This document shows, piece after piece, positions 1-9,491 of a DNA stretch of 64,000 nt. Source of the DNA: Halocaridina rubra (Eukaryota; Arthropoda; Malacostraca; Decapoda; Atyidae); the NCBI GenBank assembly GCA_037179515.1, contig JAXCGZ010020799.1, positions 62,001-126,000 of the forward strand, read 5' to 3'. The notes under the pieces were generated by a model. That model was not told the origin of the DNA. It was given only the letters and a program-made list of their open reading frames with translations, and searched no databases. Position numbers and translations under genes: made by a program. The first letter of the stretch is position 1, and each line of letters begins with the position of its first letter.

Positions 1-90
1 GAAAAAAAAAAAAAACTCTGAGAGTAAAATCCAAAGAAAGGGATTTTATGTCCCTTTGCATTGCCCCATATAGTTGAATTTTATGACCTC

Positions 91-635
91 CCAGGAACAC
101 ATTCAGAAATATTTATGTAACCTATGTGAGGCCAAAACTTGAATATGCAGCCCCCTTTTGGAATCTACACTTGAAAAAACACATAGTTAAGCTAGAACAA
201 GTTCATGAACATGCCAAGAAACTGGTACCCGAAATGCGCAATCTCAGTTATGAGGAGAGGCTGAGTGAATTAGACTTGCCATCACTCGAAGCAAGAAGAA
301 TGAGGGGGGATATGGTGATGGTTTTTAAACTCCTTCATGCTTATGACAGAGTGGATAGGGATCAATATTTATATATGGCTGGCACTAGAACTAGAGGTCA
401 TAGTTTTAAGCTTCGTAAGAAGACTTCTTTGTAAGATGTGAGGAAGTACTTTTTTAGTGTAAGAGTAGTTGATAATTAGAATTCGCTAAGCGAGGAGGTA
501 GTTTATGCTAACTCAATCCATAGTTTTAAGGACAATTATGATAAGTATCACTAAGTACAAACACGGAACCAACCAGGAGACAGGGAGTTACGAGCATGGG
601 GCTCTTTCTCGTATGCGCAATAAGGTAATTGCATC
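91..635 (+). mobile_element. CR1-like LINE fragment, 3' end (family A)
   Basis: The translation RPKLEYAAPFWNLHLKKH followed by a GDMVMVFKLLH segment is the C-terminal part of a non-LTR retrotransposon reverse transcriptase. The same protein recurs near 10365, 16316, 19104, 52155, 54440 and 54840. This copy is 5'-truncated and has a stop (TAA at 432-434) where sister copies read CAG. Its tail CACAATTAGGTAATT is shared with the other copies, here decayed. It is a dead copy in an intron or flank of PRIM2. Confidence 0.85.
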
Positions 636-832
636 GGAGAGATATTCTCTGAGAGCAGAAGAATTCACCGAGGAGTATAAAAATAGTTGGTATCAGCTTA
701 AACTTGGTGTACAAAATGGAGTCAGAAACGTACAGATAATGAAGAAATCCCAACAGAATTTATTTTTCCCACAAGGAATTATGTATAATTCTCATGTAGC
801 ATGAGCCATTCTTCCTGTATGACATAAACTTG

Positions 833-1200
833 TTCCCTAAGCTGCCTTGCCAAACAGCCCTGAGTCCCTAGGGAAGGAGACTGCTGTACCCGGGATTTCC
901 CATAGAGCTCTCGGGAAGTGTATGTTGTGTTTTTGGCAATTGTGGTTATATGCAGTGCAGTGTTGCATAATGTTTACTGGTATGAGGTGATGTGTTACAT
1001 GCTGGACAGCCATCATTAACAGAGTTATCCAGAGTGTATGTTGTATTTTTGGCATATGTGGTTGTATGCAATGCAGTCTTTCATAATGTTTACTTGTATT
1101 AGGTGATGTGTCACTTGCTACACAGTCATTATTGACAGAGTCATTCAGCCTCCTCTGATAGTTCAGAAGGGCTGGGCAATGCCCCTGTCATAATATGGTT
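833..1200 (+). repeat. Interspersed repeat 'CTAAGCTGCCTTGC' with internal duplication
   Basis: The block starts CCTAAGCTGCCTTGCCAAAC and contains two diverged copies of a roughly 100-bp piece (near 915-1020 and 1035-1130, both with 'gtgtatgttgt..tttttggca..tgtggtt'). Related copies lie at 1480-1611 (inverted), 4525-4742 and 43275-43395 (inverted). It has no coding potential. The class is unknown; a SINE-like or short non-autonomous element is likely. Confidence 0.65.
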
Positions 1201-1479
1201 TAATAAAATGCTTTTGGTGACCTGTATTTTGTAATTACATGTTGTTGTATATTTTATTAAAGATATGAGTCCTTGCTTTAGGGCTCTAGATTATGTAACA
1301 CTTTTGGAAGGAATGGATCAAGGTGATACAGTGTAACATATTTTTTTGGGGTTAAAATTCAAGGTCAGATAAGTTATCTCACTTTCAATAGGAGTATGAT
1401 GCGAAGATGTCATTTTTGTATCAGTATGAAAAATATTCGAGGAAAAAGATATAAATCTGTATATTATACCACATAATTA
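1201..1479. other. AT-rich stretch, nothing recognised
   Basis: No conserved reading frame, RNA gene or repeat family was recognised here. It is presumably intronic sequence of PRIM2. Confidence 0.5.
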
Positions 1480-1611
1480 TCTGCCTGCAACCACAAACGC
1501 CAACAACACAACATACATTCCTTAAGAGCTTTGTGGGAAAGCCCAGGATTGTCATTGACCTCCCTCAGGGACCCGGGACTGTTCAGCCAAACAGCTTAGG
1601 GAACAAAAACA
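1480..1611 (-). repeat. Interspersed repeat 'CTAAGCTGCCTTGC', inverted fragment
   Basis: This is the reverse complement of the 833-1200 family: it ends ...CAGCCAAACAGCTTAGGGAA and contains GAGCTTTGTGGGAAAGCCC, also found at 43330-43350. It is truncated compared with the copy at 833. Confidence 0.6.
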
Positions 1612-1773
1612 GCCACATAATCAACTGGCATTATATGTGTCACCATTAATCCCTCTCCAAATGGGGGTGGGCACAGACAGATTGGAGCTGCAGATTAAGG
1701 CTGGATATCCTTCCTAACATCCCCATGGTGGGCTCATATGAACTACAGAATATCTTTATATGTTTATTTGCAG

Positions 1774-2021
1774 ATTATCCAGTATAAGAAACAGAATGTT
1801 CCAGAGTTTTTTGATAGAAGCTGAAACAGAGCTGTTTAAATCAAGGGTTATGAGCGGTGGACTTGCGGCCCTCGCACTCAGTTTACGGACCTTGGAACGG
1901 CACTCTCGTTATGCACTGAAAAACCAGCACTTGCATGTTCGTCATCGAGAATTGATAGAACACATATGTCTTATGGTAGAGCAGATTTCTGTATGTGGAA
2001 TGTTGCAGTGTGAAGATAGAA
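1774..2021 (+). CDS. PRIM2: PRIM2 internal exon
   Basis: The acceptor is TTTATTTGCAG at 1763-1773. The frame reads RNRMFQSFLIEAETELFKSR, resembling the N-terminal helical region of PRIM2 (SEELRRWFIQQEMDLLRFRF in human). The donor is placed at GAA|GTAATT because it leaves one base that joins the two leading bases of the next exon to give Ile before Pro-Trp, matching the family's Ile-Pro-Phe. A stronger-looking GTATGT at 1991 would break the phase. Similarity in the second half of the exon is weak. Confidence 0.7.
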
Positions 2022-5000
2022 GTAATTGTCATCATGTTATTCATGGTAATTGGCAAGATCTCCTCTGTGTTCCCCTGCATGTCGTATAGGTCAGCAAAAT
2101 GGGGTGGAAGGAGGGGACTGGGACTTCCCTCTTTTGTTTATGACTCCCACAAACAGTCAAGTCTTTTACTTTGACTAAGCTATCTCCCTTATAAAAGGGA
2201 TTATACCTATAGTATATAAATAGATTAGTAGATAGATTTATGTTTTTCCCCTTGACAGAGGGAGCAAGAGTACCTCCTCCATATTCTCCTGCATTCTACA
2301 AGTCTACTAAATGGGGCAGACTAATGGGACTGGGTATCTCCTTTGTATTTTTTACCCACAAAGAGTAAAGTTATTTTTATTTGACTCAGTCACCCTCTTA
2401 ATGGGGAAATTATGGCTTTGGTATATGTTGATATAGAATTCTGTTTCTTCATTTTGTCTTATCCTGCTGGCACCAACAGGATGCCTGCATACCCACAACC
2501 AACCGAAACAGGGAAGAAGCAGGGGTTAAATACCATGGCCGTTCACACTCCATCTGTCAGATATCTTATGACAAGATATAGAAATCAGGAAGAAGTACTT
2601 TCCATCCCCTTGCATAAGAAGTGAATCATCATCATCATTGCCTCCAGCACCCTGCAAGGCAAAGGTCCTTGTTGAAACTGCACCACTCATTCTATCCTGT
2701 GCCTTCACTTCCATAGATTTCCATTCATTTCCAGCCTCGTGTCTCATAGTTCTCACCCAAGTAGGTCAGGGTCTTCCAATTTTTCTGGTGCCCAGAGAAG
2801 CCTATTTGCCTGATCTCCATTCTTCATTAGCCTTTCATTTCATAGTTCTCACCCAAGTGGGTCTGGGTCTTCCAATTCTCCTGGTGCCCTTATAAAAAAT
2901 TGGAAGACCCAGAAGACCTACTTGGGGAAAACTATGAAATGCAAGGTTGGAGATGAATGGGAATCTATCAAATGGGCTCCTCATGGCATCAGATGAATTA
3001 AAAGACCAAGAAGACCTACTCGGGAAGAACTATGACATGCGTGGTTAGAGATGATTGGAGATCTATTGAATGTGCTCCATATGGCATCAGAAGAATCGGA
3101 AGACCCAGAAGACTACTTGGGGAAGAACTATGAAATGCAAAGATGGAGACGATTGGAGATCTATCGTATCGGCTCTTTAGGGCGCCAGCAATATTGGAAG
3201 ACCCAGAAGACCTACTTGGGGAAGAACTATAAAAACGTGTTTGAAGATGAATGGAGATCTTTCAAATGGGCTCCTCAGGGCACCAGAAGAATTAGAAGAC
3301 CCACTTGGGGAAGAACTATGAAATGCATGGCTGGAGATGAATGGAGGTCAATTGTATGGGTTTGCAGGACCACCAGAAAAATTGGATATGGGTTTTATGA
3401 TCAAAGGATGTTTTTACGGCTAAAAGCTTACGTTTTTATTCTCTTAGAGCGATTACAGTTTAGCGGTGTTTGAGTCAAATAAAAAGCACTTTAATGTACA
3501 AAATATGTTTAATATAATCAGTTTTGAGAAATTCTGAAAATAATGAAATTATTATGTAGTGGGTGTAGAGACTGCTGTAGTGCAGTGGTTAGAACACTCG
3601 ACTTAAGAAGTAACAAACCTGTGCTTCTATTAGTATGTGTATTGTTTGCCTTTGCATATGTCACTGGCAATCCCTATACGAATAGGGGTGGACACAAACA
3701 GGTTGGAATTTGGGAATTAAGGCAGGATGCCCTTCCAAACGGGCGGGCTCGAGCACAGCTTTGTCACTTCCCAAGTCAAATGCTCTAAACACTGCACTAC
3801 CGTGGTTGTTTGGTGGTATGGAAAAAAAAAAAGAGATTTTGCATTATCATAAAGAGCTAATAAGTTACATAATATTATAGTTACAGTTTTTTTTCTCTAT
3901 TGCAGTCCCATGGACGATGGCAAACTCACTGGTGAAGCATCGCTCTGTCATTGTAACAAGAGGTCAGGCAGAAGTACCTTGCTGTGCACTGATAGATCTC
4001 TTGTGCTCAGTGTTCCAGGATGTTCTCACCCATGGTATTAAAGAATTATCTAACATGGAGGATAACACCTTTTGTGTTAGTGATCAAAGAATGGATAGCA
4101 TAAGAAACAGCTTAATGAAGACATATAGGAGACTGAGAGGACGAGTAAAATTGGATATCCCAAGTCTGACTCATGCAGACATCGAGAACGAGAGTAAATA
4201 TTTTCCTCTCTGCATGCGACATCTTCACAGCGTGCTTAAAAATTCAAATCGCCTTCGACACCATGCCAGATTTCGATACACGCTCTTTTTAAAGGACATA
4301 GGTTTGCCTGTTACGGAAAACATTGCATTTTGGGAACGCTTTTATGTGAAGCCCTACGTGGGAGCTACAGCGAGCTGCAGTCATTCTTGGAATGGAAATG
4401 ATGAAAAACGATATACGTACAGCATCAGACACTTGTATGGACTAGAAGGCGCTCGAGTTAATTACTCGTCTCATTCATGCTCAGCACTACAAGTGAGTTA
4501 ATATATCTGTTGTCGTTGTTACTGTTGTTGTTTCCTAAGCTGCCTTGCTGAGCAGCCCTGAGTCTGTAAAGAAGGCCACTGTCAATCCCTGGCATTCCCA
4601 CAAATTTCTCAGGGACTGTACATTGTGTTGTTGGCTCATGTGGTTGTAAGAAATCTTCTGTACTGCATTTGATTGCATGAAGTGATGTGTTATATCCTAG
4701 ATAGGGCCCCTTCTCATAGCTCTAAAGGGCTGGGGTGCTCTCAGTGGGGGGGAGAATTGATTCCACCTTCACTACCTGAGTATCACACAAGCCTACAAAC
4801 AGATATTTGATAGCAAGGAGCTGGCAAGGCCATCCTCCATCAAATACTTTTCCTTGGCACACAACAGCTGATAGAAAGGGCCACCTGGGCCAGGATGGGT
4901 ACAGCATGATGGAGCCTGCATGTCCTTTTTTATTCATTTGTGGCCACTATTAATTTCAGTGTTGATATGTCATCATGTTTTGTACATATAAAATACCCCT

Positions 5001-6695
5001 AATCTCCTTGTAAGGGGGATGGCCGAGTCAAAGCACATTCACCAGTGCATTCCCAATTTTTTTTAATGTTACACTGGGAAGGGGAAAGGAATTTGCTTTC
5101 ATCGAGTCCAAGTATTAAGCAAACATAATGCAATGAGAAACAAGGATGGGGAGTGTTGGAGCTTGTCAAATGTGAAGGGATAGTAAGAGATGCGTAGCGA
5201 ATATGCCAGAATATTCGGTGTAGATGTAGGCATAGAATAAGAACAGTAACTGAAGGAGAACTTGACATCGAGCTGTTCCAACCAGTCGTGTATAAGTCCA
5301 AAAGACCCGTTGCGGTATAGCAGTTGGCGGTTGTACAGAAACTCCCCTACTTACGAACAACCAAATTAGGAACATTCACAGATACAAACTAAAACCTACC
5401 TAGTATCTTTTCATGTATTAATGTATGTATTACTGTACTATATTACTACAATATTACTGTATTAAAGTTCATCAATACTGTGTTCTTAATGTTTTATGTA
5501 GTAATTAAGTGTGTTTAGCCTAAGTATTGTACAGTACTGTACTGCACTTACAAAAACACTTCTGGAACCTAACTCTTTCGTAAGTTGGGGAGTGTTTATT
5601 TATAATGGTTCCATGTATATTCCACCCCAGAAAATTCCATTTCTAAGATTCCATTCTTGAAAACTCCACCCCAAAAGTCCACCTCAAAAATTTTATCCTT
5701 CAACTTCTAAGCAACTTTATACTTGAACTTAGCACTTTAACCTAGCCTTACCTGACCTTTTGTTTGAAGGAATTTGCCTGGGGTAGAATTTTCAAGGGTG
5801 GAATTTATGGGTCACCATCTAACACTGCCCTTTTTTTTTCTCTCTTTCTCTTTTGTAGGGTCTGAACGCCCAGCCTACAGACTTCGGTGGATGCCCGTTT
5901 GCAACTCAAAACCACGAGGAGATTTTATCACTTCTTGTAAGTTTTTATTCTGAGAAACCTTATTTACGACACGTAATGGAACAGATTACTGAACGGAAGC
6001 CAACTTTAGCCTGCAAGCTATTAATGAAATATTCTCTGCTTTCGAATGGAAGTCATTCTTTAGATGAAACATCAATGAAGAACACTAGTGATATGTGCGC
6101 TTCTGGTGCAGAATCGGCAGCTAGAGCAAAAAATGAATCTTTTGCATCACCCAGTAAAGAGTTAGTGAATTTGGATGGAAAAACTCACCATATTATTGGT
6201 GATCATGGCGCTAACAAAGATAAATATTGTAAAAGCTGCGATAAGCGGTGTATGAAAGGTAAACGAAATTTTAGTCCTGAAAAAGAGGTTTGTTTTTCAG
6301 ATGCAAATGGTGTGGCTGGAACTTCCAAATCTGAAATTGCAAGTGAAATACCCGGAGACTGTTTAACCATGTCTGATAGATTGAAAGTAGTTTCAAATCA
6401 CCCAGTTAGCTTAAAAACTAATAGTAAAAAAGGACTTTGGAAAGATACCTTTAAGAATGCTGATCTAAGCTCAAAATATGAAAACAAAAATTCCGTAAAA
6501 GGAAAGCAACAACTTGAAGGTATGGCCTGCTGTTCTGAGCAGAGTATATCTGGAAATACGGCTCGTAAGTTACATTCAACTCGAACAGGAAAAGAAGATT
6601 ACGTATGTGACATTGAAGACTGTGATGCGCTATTACAAGATTGTAATTTCTTTCGTCCTTCATATTATTATTTATATGTAAAGAGCAAAACCTGA
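1774..6695 (+). CDS. PRIM2: DNA primase large subunit, 3' part of gene (three exons)
   Basis: PRIM2 pairs with the small catalytic subunit in the nuclear DNA polymerase alpha-primase complex. It binds a [4Fe-4S] cluster and helps start RNA primers at replication origins and on the lagging strand. Exons are 1774-2021, 3906-4492 and 5859-6695 with matching phases, giving about 556 residues. The first 100 or so residues must lie left of the window. Four cysteines match the family's cluster ligands: FPLCMRHLH, SHSCSALQ, FGGCPFATQ and TLACKLL. The segment LFLKDIGLPVTENIAFW also matches the family. After the fourth cysteine comes a tail of about 226 residues, much longer than in vertebrate PRIM2, ending in DCNFFRPSYYYLY, which loosely resembles the family's terminal HPNQ-F-F segment. 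Sequence conservation is moderate, so this is a divergent arthropod PRIM2. A second copy of the terminal exon lies at 14142-14978. Confidence 0.88.
2085..2420 (+). repeat. Interspersed repeat R3, two adjacent copies
   Basis: Two related blocks (about 2085-2230 and 2245-2420) share 'aaatggggyrgr...gggactggg', 'cacaaa.agt.aagt' and 'tttgactnagcyatctccctt'. Further copies lie at 43900-44075 and, in part, at 63185-63265. The motif TGGCCGAGTCAAAGC on the reverse strand looks like a tRNA A-box, so a tRNA-derived SINE is possible. Confidence 0.55.
2640..3420. repeat. Degenerate ~97-bp tandem repeat arranged as an inverted pair
   Basis: From 2896 onward, five units of 'ggaagacccagaagacctacttggggaagaactatgaaatgc..' follow at about 97-bp spacing (near 2914, 3013, 3106, 3208 and 3298). 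The segment 2735-2893 is the same unit in reverse complement (AGTTCTCACCCAAGTAGGTC, CTTCCAATTTTTCTGGTGCC). The switch point is at about 2893. The translation with GRPRRPTWG and DEW repeats hints at origin from a LINE C-terminus. Confidence 0.75.
3560..3645 (+). repeat. tRNA-like SINE head (family SINE-2)
   Basis: TAGTGCAGTGGTTAGAACAC fits a tRNA A-box. The rest of the head follows (ACTCGACTTAAGAAGTAACAAACCTGTGCTTC, a decayed B-box). The same element occurs at many sites in the window. Confidence 0.7.
3683..3810 (-). repeat. tRNA-like SINE (family SINE-2), inverted
   Basis: This is the reverse complement of SINE-2: 'ggggtggacacaaacaggttgg', 'ggatgcccttcc', 'gtcacttcccaagtc', 'cactgcactaccg'. 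Together with 3560-3645 it forms a head-to-head pair in the PRIM2 intron. Confidence 0.7.
3906..4492 (+). CDS. PRIM2: PRIM2 internal exon with first two Fe-S cysteines
   Basis: The acceptor is TTTTTCTCTATTGCAG and the donor is CAA|GTGAGT. The exon encodes IPWTMANSLVKHRSVIV, then a linker, then FPLCMRHLHSVLKNSNRLRH and YTLFLKDIGLPVTENIAFW. The last stretch corresponds to the family's [20 protein letters not shown] and LFLKGIGLTLEQALQFW. The family's Tyr-Ser-Tyr-Asn-Ile-Arg-His is present as TYSIRHLYG, followed by the second cluster cysteine in SSHSCSALQ. Confidence 0.92.
4525..4742 (+). repeat. Interspersed repeat 'CTAAGCTGCCTTGC'
   Basis: This is a shorter version of the 833-1200 element: it starts TTTCCTAAGCTGCCTTGCTG and ends TCTAAAGGGCTGGGGTG. 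It ends just before the left edge of the large direct duplication. Confidence 0.6.
4995..5310 (-). repeat. R1 repeat fused to a tRNA-like head, inverted
   Basis: The reverse strand reads 'atgcctacatctacaccgaatattc', 'ttactatcccttcacatttgacaag', 'ccatccttgtttctcattg', all recurrent R1 segments. On the + strand the left edge has GATGGCCGAGTCAAAGCACA, a tRNA-like motif shared with R3. The copy at 13278-13593 is its duplicate. Confidence 0.65.
5336..5599. mobile_element. MITE with ACTCCCCTACTTACGAA termini
   Basis: The left end CAGAAACTCCCCTACTTACG pairs with the right end TTCGTAAGTTGGGGAGTGTT as terminal inverted repeats. A cleaner relative with TA target duplications lies at 44087-44285. The interior is AT-rich with no ORF. 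Termini of this kind and TA targets fit a pogo/Tigger-type non-autonomous element. It lies in the last PRIM2 intron; its duplicate is at about 13619-13882. Confidence 0.75.
5611..5812. mobile_element. Palindromic MITE-like element
   Basis: The left arm TTCCACCCCAGAAAATTCC is inverted at the right end as GAATTTTCAAGGGTGGAA. About 150 bp without an ORF lie between. No clear target duplication is seen. It is duplicated at about 13894-14095. Confidence 0.5.
5859..6695 (+). CDS. PRIM2: PRIM2 terminal exon (first copy) with last two Fe-S cysteines
   Basis: The acceptor is TTTCTCTTTTGTAG. Reading from GGT, the exon encodes FGGCPFATQNHEE (third cluster cysteine) and KPTLACKLLMKY (fourth), then a polar Ser/Lys/Asn-rich tail, and ends at TGA 6693-6695. 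Codon 27 is GTA (Val), giving GTAAGT at 5937-5942, a perfect donor motif inside the coding frame. The second copy has GAA (Glu) here. If the in-frame site were spliced, the fourth cysteine would be lost. Confidence 0.9.
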   Translation, partial: GLNAQPTDFGGCPFATQNHEEILSLLVSFYSEKPYLRHVMEQITERKPTLACKLLMKYSLLSNGSHSLDETSMKNTSDMCASGAESAARAKNESFASPSKELVNLDGKTHHIIGDHGANKDKYCKSCDKRCMKGKRNFSPEKEVCFSDANGVAGTSKSEIASEIPGDCLTMSDRLKVVSNHPVSLKTNSKKGLWKDTFKNADLSSKYENKNSVKGKQQLEGMACCSEQSISGNTARKLHSTRTGKEDYVCDIEDCDALLQDCNFFRPSYYYLYVKSKT

Positions 6696-6851
6696 TGATA
6701 GGTAATTGATTATATCTTCGAACTAAAAGCTTTTATTATGCATTAGTAGTTAATGTTCTTTCAAGGCAGCTTTGTTATATGAATTTATCTTGATGTGTCA
6801 AGAAAAGTACCTCTATGTTCGTCATGTGTGGTGTGATGAAATGTGATTGAT

Positions 6852-6932
6852 TTTACGTCAAGGGCTCACTTTTCTACTAATGGCTAGGACATTGCCTTCT
6901 TTCGAAGGACTTTCGTTTTGGGAGGGGAAGCA
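6852..6932 (-). repeat. SINE-1 tail fragment, inverted
   Basis: 'ttttacgtcaagggctcacttttctactaatggctaggacattgcc' matches the 3' half of the SINE-1 element next to it. It is truncated and lacks the tRNA-like head. Confidence 0.6.
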
Positions 6933-6969
6933 ACTTGATGCGCAAATGGAAAATTAGAATATGAAAAAA

Positions 6970-7167
6970 TTGTTCCAGTTTTACGTCACGGACTCCCTTT
7001 TCTACCAAGGGCTAGGACGGTTGCCTTCTTGCGAAGGACTTGTTTTGGCAGATGTAATGCATACCCTGAGTGCATGCCCTTGCTAGCCTCAGACCGTGAC
7101 GGGGCACGAACCCTCAACCTGACGCCTCAGAGTCGCGGACGCTACCGATTGAGCCATGGTGACTACA
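6970..7167 (-). repeat. tRNA-derived SINE (family SINE-1), full length
   Basis: On the reverse strand the head reads GTCACCATGGCTCAATCGGT (A-box TGGCTCAATCG), followed by GGTTCGTGCCCC (B-box) and a unique body ending GTAAAACTGGAACAA. The same roughly 195-bp element recurs at 15253, 47622, 49187 and 56195, with fragments at 25894, 40740 and 46586. It is a SINE rather than a tRNA gene: the cloverleaf is incomplete and the body is constant between copies. Confidence 0.82.
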
Positions 7168-7234
7168 GAATATGAAAAAATTATTTACATAAAATTATTT
7201 ACATAATATAGTACAGCTCTGTATTGCAATACTG

Positions 7235-7450
7235 GGGTTATACCACTTCACATAGAAGATAATTATATGCTTCTTGTAGTAGGTTGGCTCATGACATCAA
7301 CTACCCATTACAATACTACAGCTGAAGATCATTTAGACTTGAATAGGACTGTCCTGGAAGGCTCGATGTAATGTTTTCCTTCAATTCCAGATTCTTTTTT
7401 ATGCCTACATCTACACAGACTATTCGTTGCCCATCTCTTATTATCCCTTC
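7235..7450 (+). repeat. R1 repeat, left part (host of the Copia insertion)
   Basis: 'gtaggttggctcatgacatcaactaccc', 'caatactacagctgaag', 'atgcctacatctacacagac' and 'ctcttattatcccttc' match the R1 copies at 25540-25770 and 49020-49430. The element stops at CCTTC 7446-7450 and resumes at CCTTC 22556, so the Copia element sits inside it. Confidence 0.75.
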
Positions 7451-7470
7451 TGTAGATATATTTAGTAATA

Positions 7471-8908
7471 CAGTGTTGCCTCACTTATCGCGGTAGTTCG
7501 GTTCCGGGACCCGCCGCGAACCAGGAAATCCGCGAAGTAGGATCCTCCTATATGTACATAGATATTTTAATATATTTTTACGTTTACACTGTATAAACCC
7601 TCCCTGCACTGTTAAAAAACACCCTTTGCATTATAAATAACAGCAAGCAACGTAAATTTTTATGAAAGTGATAGATAAAATTACAGTGAATGAGGTGATA
7701 ATGACGTGACATACATATCATTTGCAATTATTTTTTCGTTTACGTACTGTATAAACCCTCCCTGCACTGTTAAAAAAAACACCCTTAACATTATAGATAA
7801 CAGCAAGCAACGTAAATTTTTATGAAAGTGATAGGAAAACTTACCGTGAATGTGATGATGACGTGACATACATACTCATTTACAATTATTTTTTCGTTTA
7901 CGTACTGTATAAACCCTCCCTGCACTGTTGAAAAAACACCCTTAACATTATAAATAACATCAAGCAACGTAAATTTTTATGAAAGTGATAGATAAAATTA
8001 CGGTAAATGAGGTGATAATGACGTGACATACATACTCATTTACAATTATTTTTTCGTTTACGTACTGTATAAACCCTCCCTGCACTGTTAAAGAAACACC
8101 CTTAACATTATAAATAACAGCAAGCAACGTAAATTTTTATGAAAGTGATAGATAAAATTACGGTGAATGAGGTGATAATGACGTGACATACATACTCATT
8201 TACAATTATATTTTCGTTTACGCACTGTATAAACCCTCCCTGCACTGTTAAAGAAACACGCTTTACATTATAAATAACAGCAAGCAACGTAAATTTTTAT
8301 GAAAGTGATAGATAAAATTACGGTGAATGAGGTGATAATGACGTGACATACATACTCATTTACAATTATTTTTTCGTTTACGTACTGAATAAATCCTCCC
8401 TGCACTGTTAAAAAAATACCCTTTACATTATAAATAACAGCAAGCAACGTAAATTTTTATGAAAGTGATAGATAAAATTACGGTGAATGAGGTGATAATG
8501 ACGTGACATACATACTCATTTACAATTATTTTTTCGTTTACGTACTGTATAAACCCTCCCTGCACTGTTAAAAAAACACCCTTTACATTATAAATAACAG
8601 CAAGCATCGTAAATTTTTATGAAAGTGATAGATAGAATTACCATGAATGAGGTGATGATGACGTAACACACATACTCATTTACAATTATTTTTTCGTTTA
8701 CGAACTGTATAAACCCTCCCTGCACTGTTAAAAAAACACCCTTTACATTATAAATAACAGCACGCAACGTAAATTTAAAAAAAAATGAAAATACTGAAAA
8801 TGTTTTTTTTCAATATTTTAATATTTTTGCGTATACCCATAAAATAAAAAAAAACCGCGATAGAGTGAGAACGCGAACCAAGAAGCGCGAATAACCGGGG
8901 TAACACTG
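7471..8908. mobile_element. pogo/Tigger-like element with internal satellite
   Basis: The left end CAGTGTTGCCTCACTTATCG pairs with the right end GGGGTAACACTG. TA lies on both sides (7469-7470 and 8909-8910), and the empty site in the 3' LTR reads AGTAATGCAGG. The interior starts and ends with CG-rich segments (TTCCGGGACCCGCCGCGAACC; CCGCGATAGAGTGAGAACGC) around a 160-bp tandem array. No transposase frame exists, so it is non-autonomous. Confidence 0.85.
7591..8770. repeat. 160-bp minisatellite inside the Tigger-like element
   Basis: The marker GTATAAACCCTCCCTGCACT recurs at 7591, 7749, 7907, 8067, 8227, 8387 (variant), 8547 and 8707. Spacing is 158-160 bp. Units share 'cattataaataacagcaagcaacgtaaatt', 'gaaagtgatagataaaatta' and 'gaggtgataatgacgtgacata'. 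The array ends with AT-rich unique sequence at about 8775. Confidence 0.92.
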
Positions 8909-9042
8909 TACAGGATTTGGTAACATGTATGTGATTGTAAATAAACTTAAGTTTGCTGATGTTGATTAGTATATGTTTTTTTTTTTTATGGTCTTGCAAC
9001 ACTGTTTTTGGCATTGTATTATTAACTAATATTTTATATATA

Positions 9043-9338
<296 letters not shown>

Positions 9339-9491
9339 CCCCCCAGTGCCCTTTGAGCAGTGAGGGAGTAAGGTTATGTTTCACTGAGCTCCCTCCTTGT
9401 TCCACAGTAAGCTATTGAACACAAACGAAGAAGTAAGATGTTGGAATTGATTTACCTTACATTCTACATTTTGTTAAGATAAACCACTTTT

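Noticed and set aside
1991..1996. GTATGT as the donor of the first PRIM2 exon.
   Set aside because: It would leave the exon in phase 0, but the next exon starts with two bases that need one base from the left. The GTAATT site at 2022 restores the phase and the Ile-Pro motif.
6970..7167. Possible real tRNA gene at the SINE-1 head.
   Set aside because: The head has A- and B-boxes but is followed by the same 120-bp body in every copy and is found at many loci, so it is a SINE.
7591..8770. CRISPR-like spaced repeats.
   Set aside because: Repeat units are contiguous 160-bp monomers with no unique spacers, in an animal genome. They are a minisatellite.
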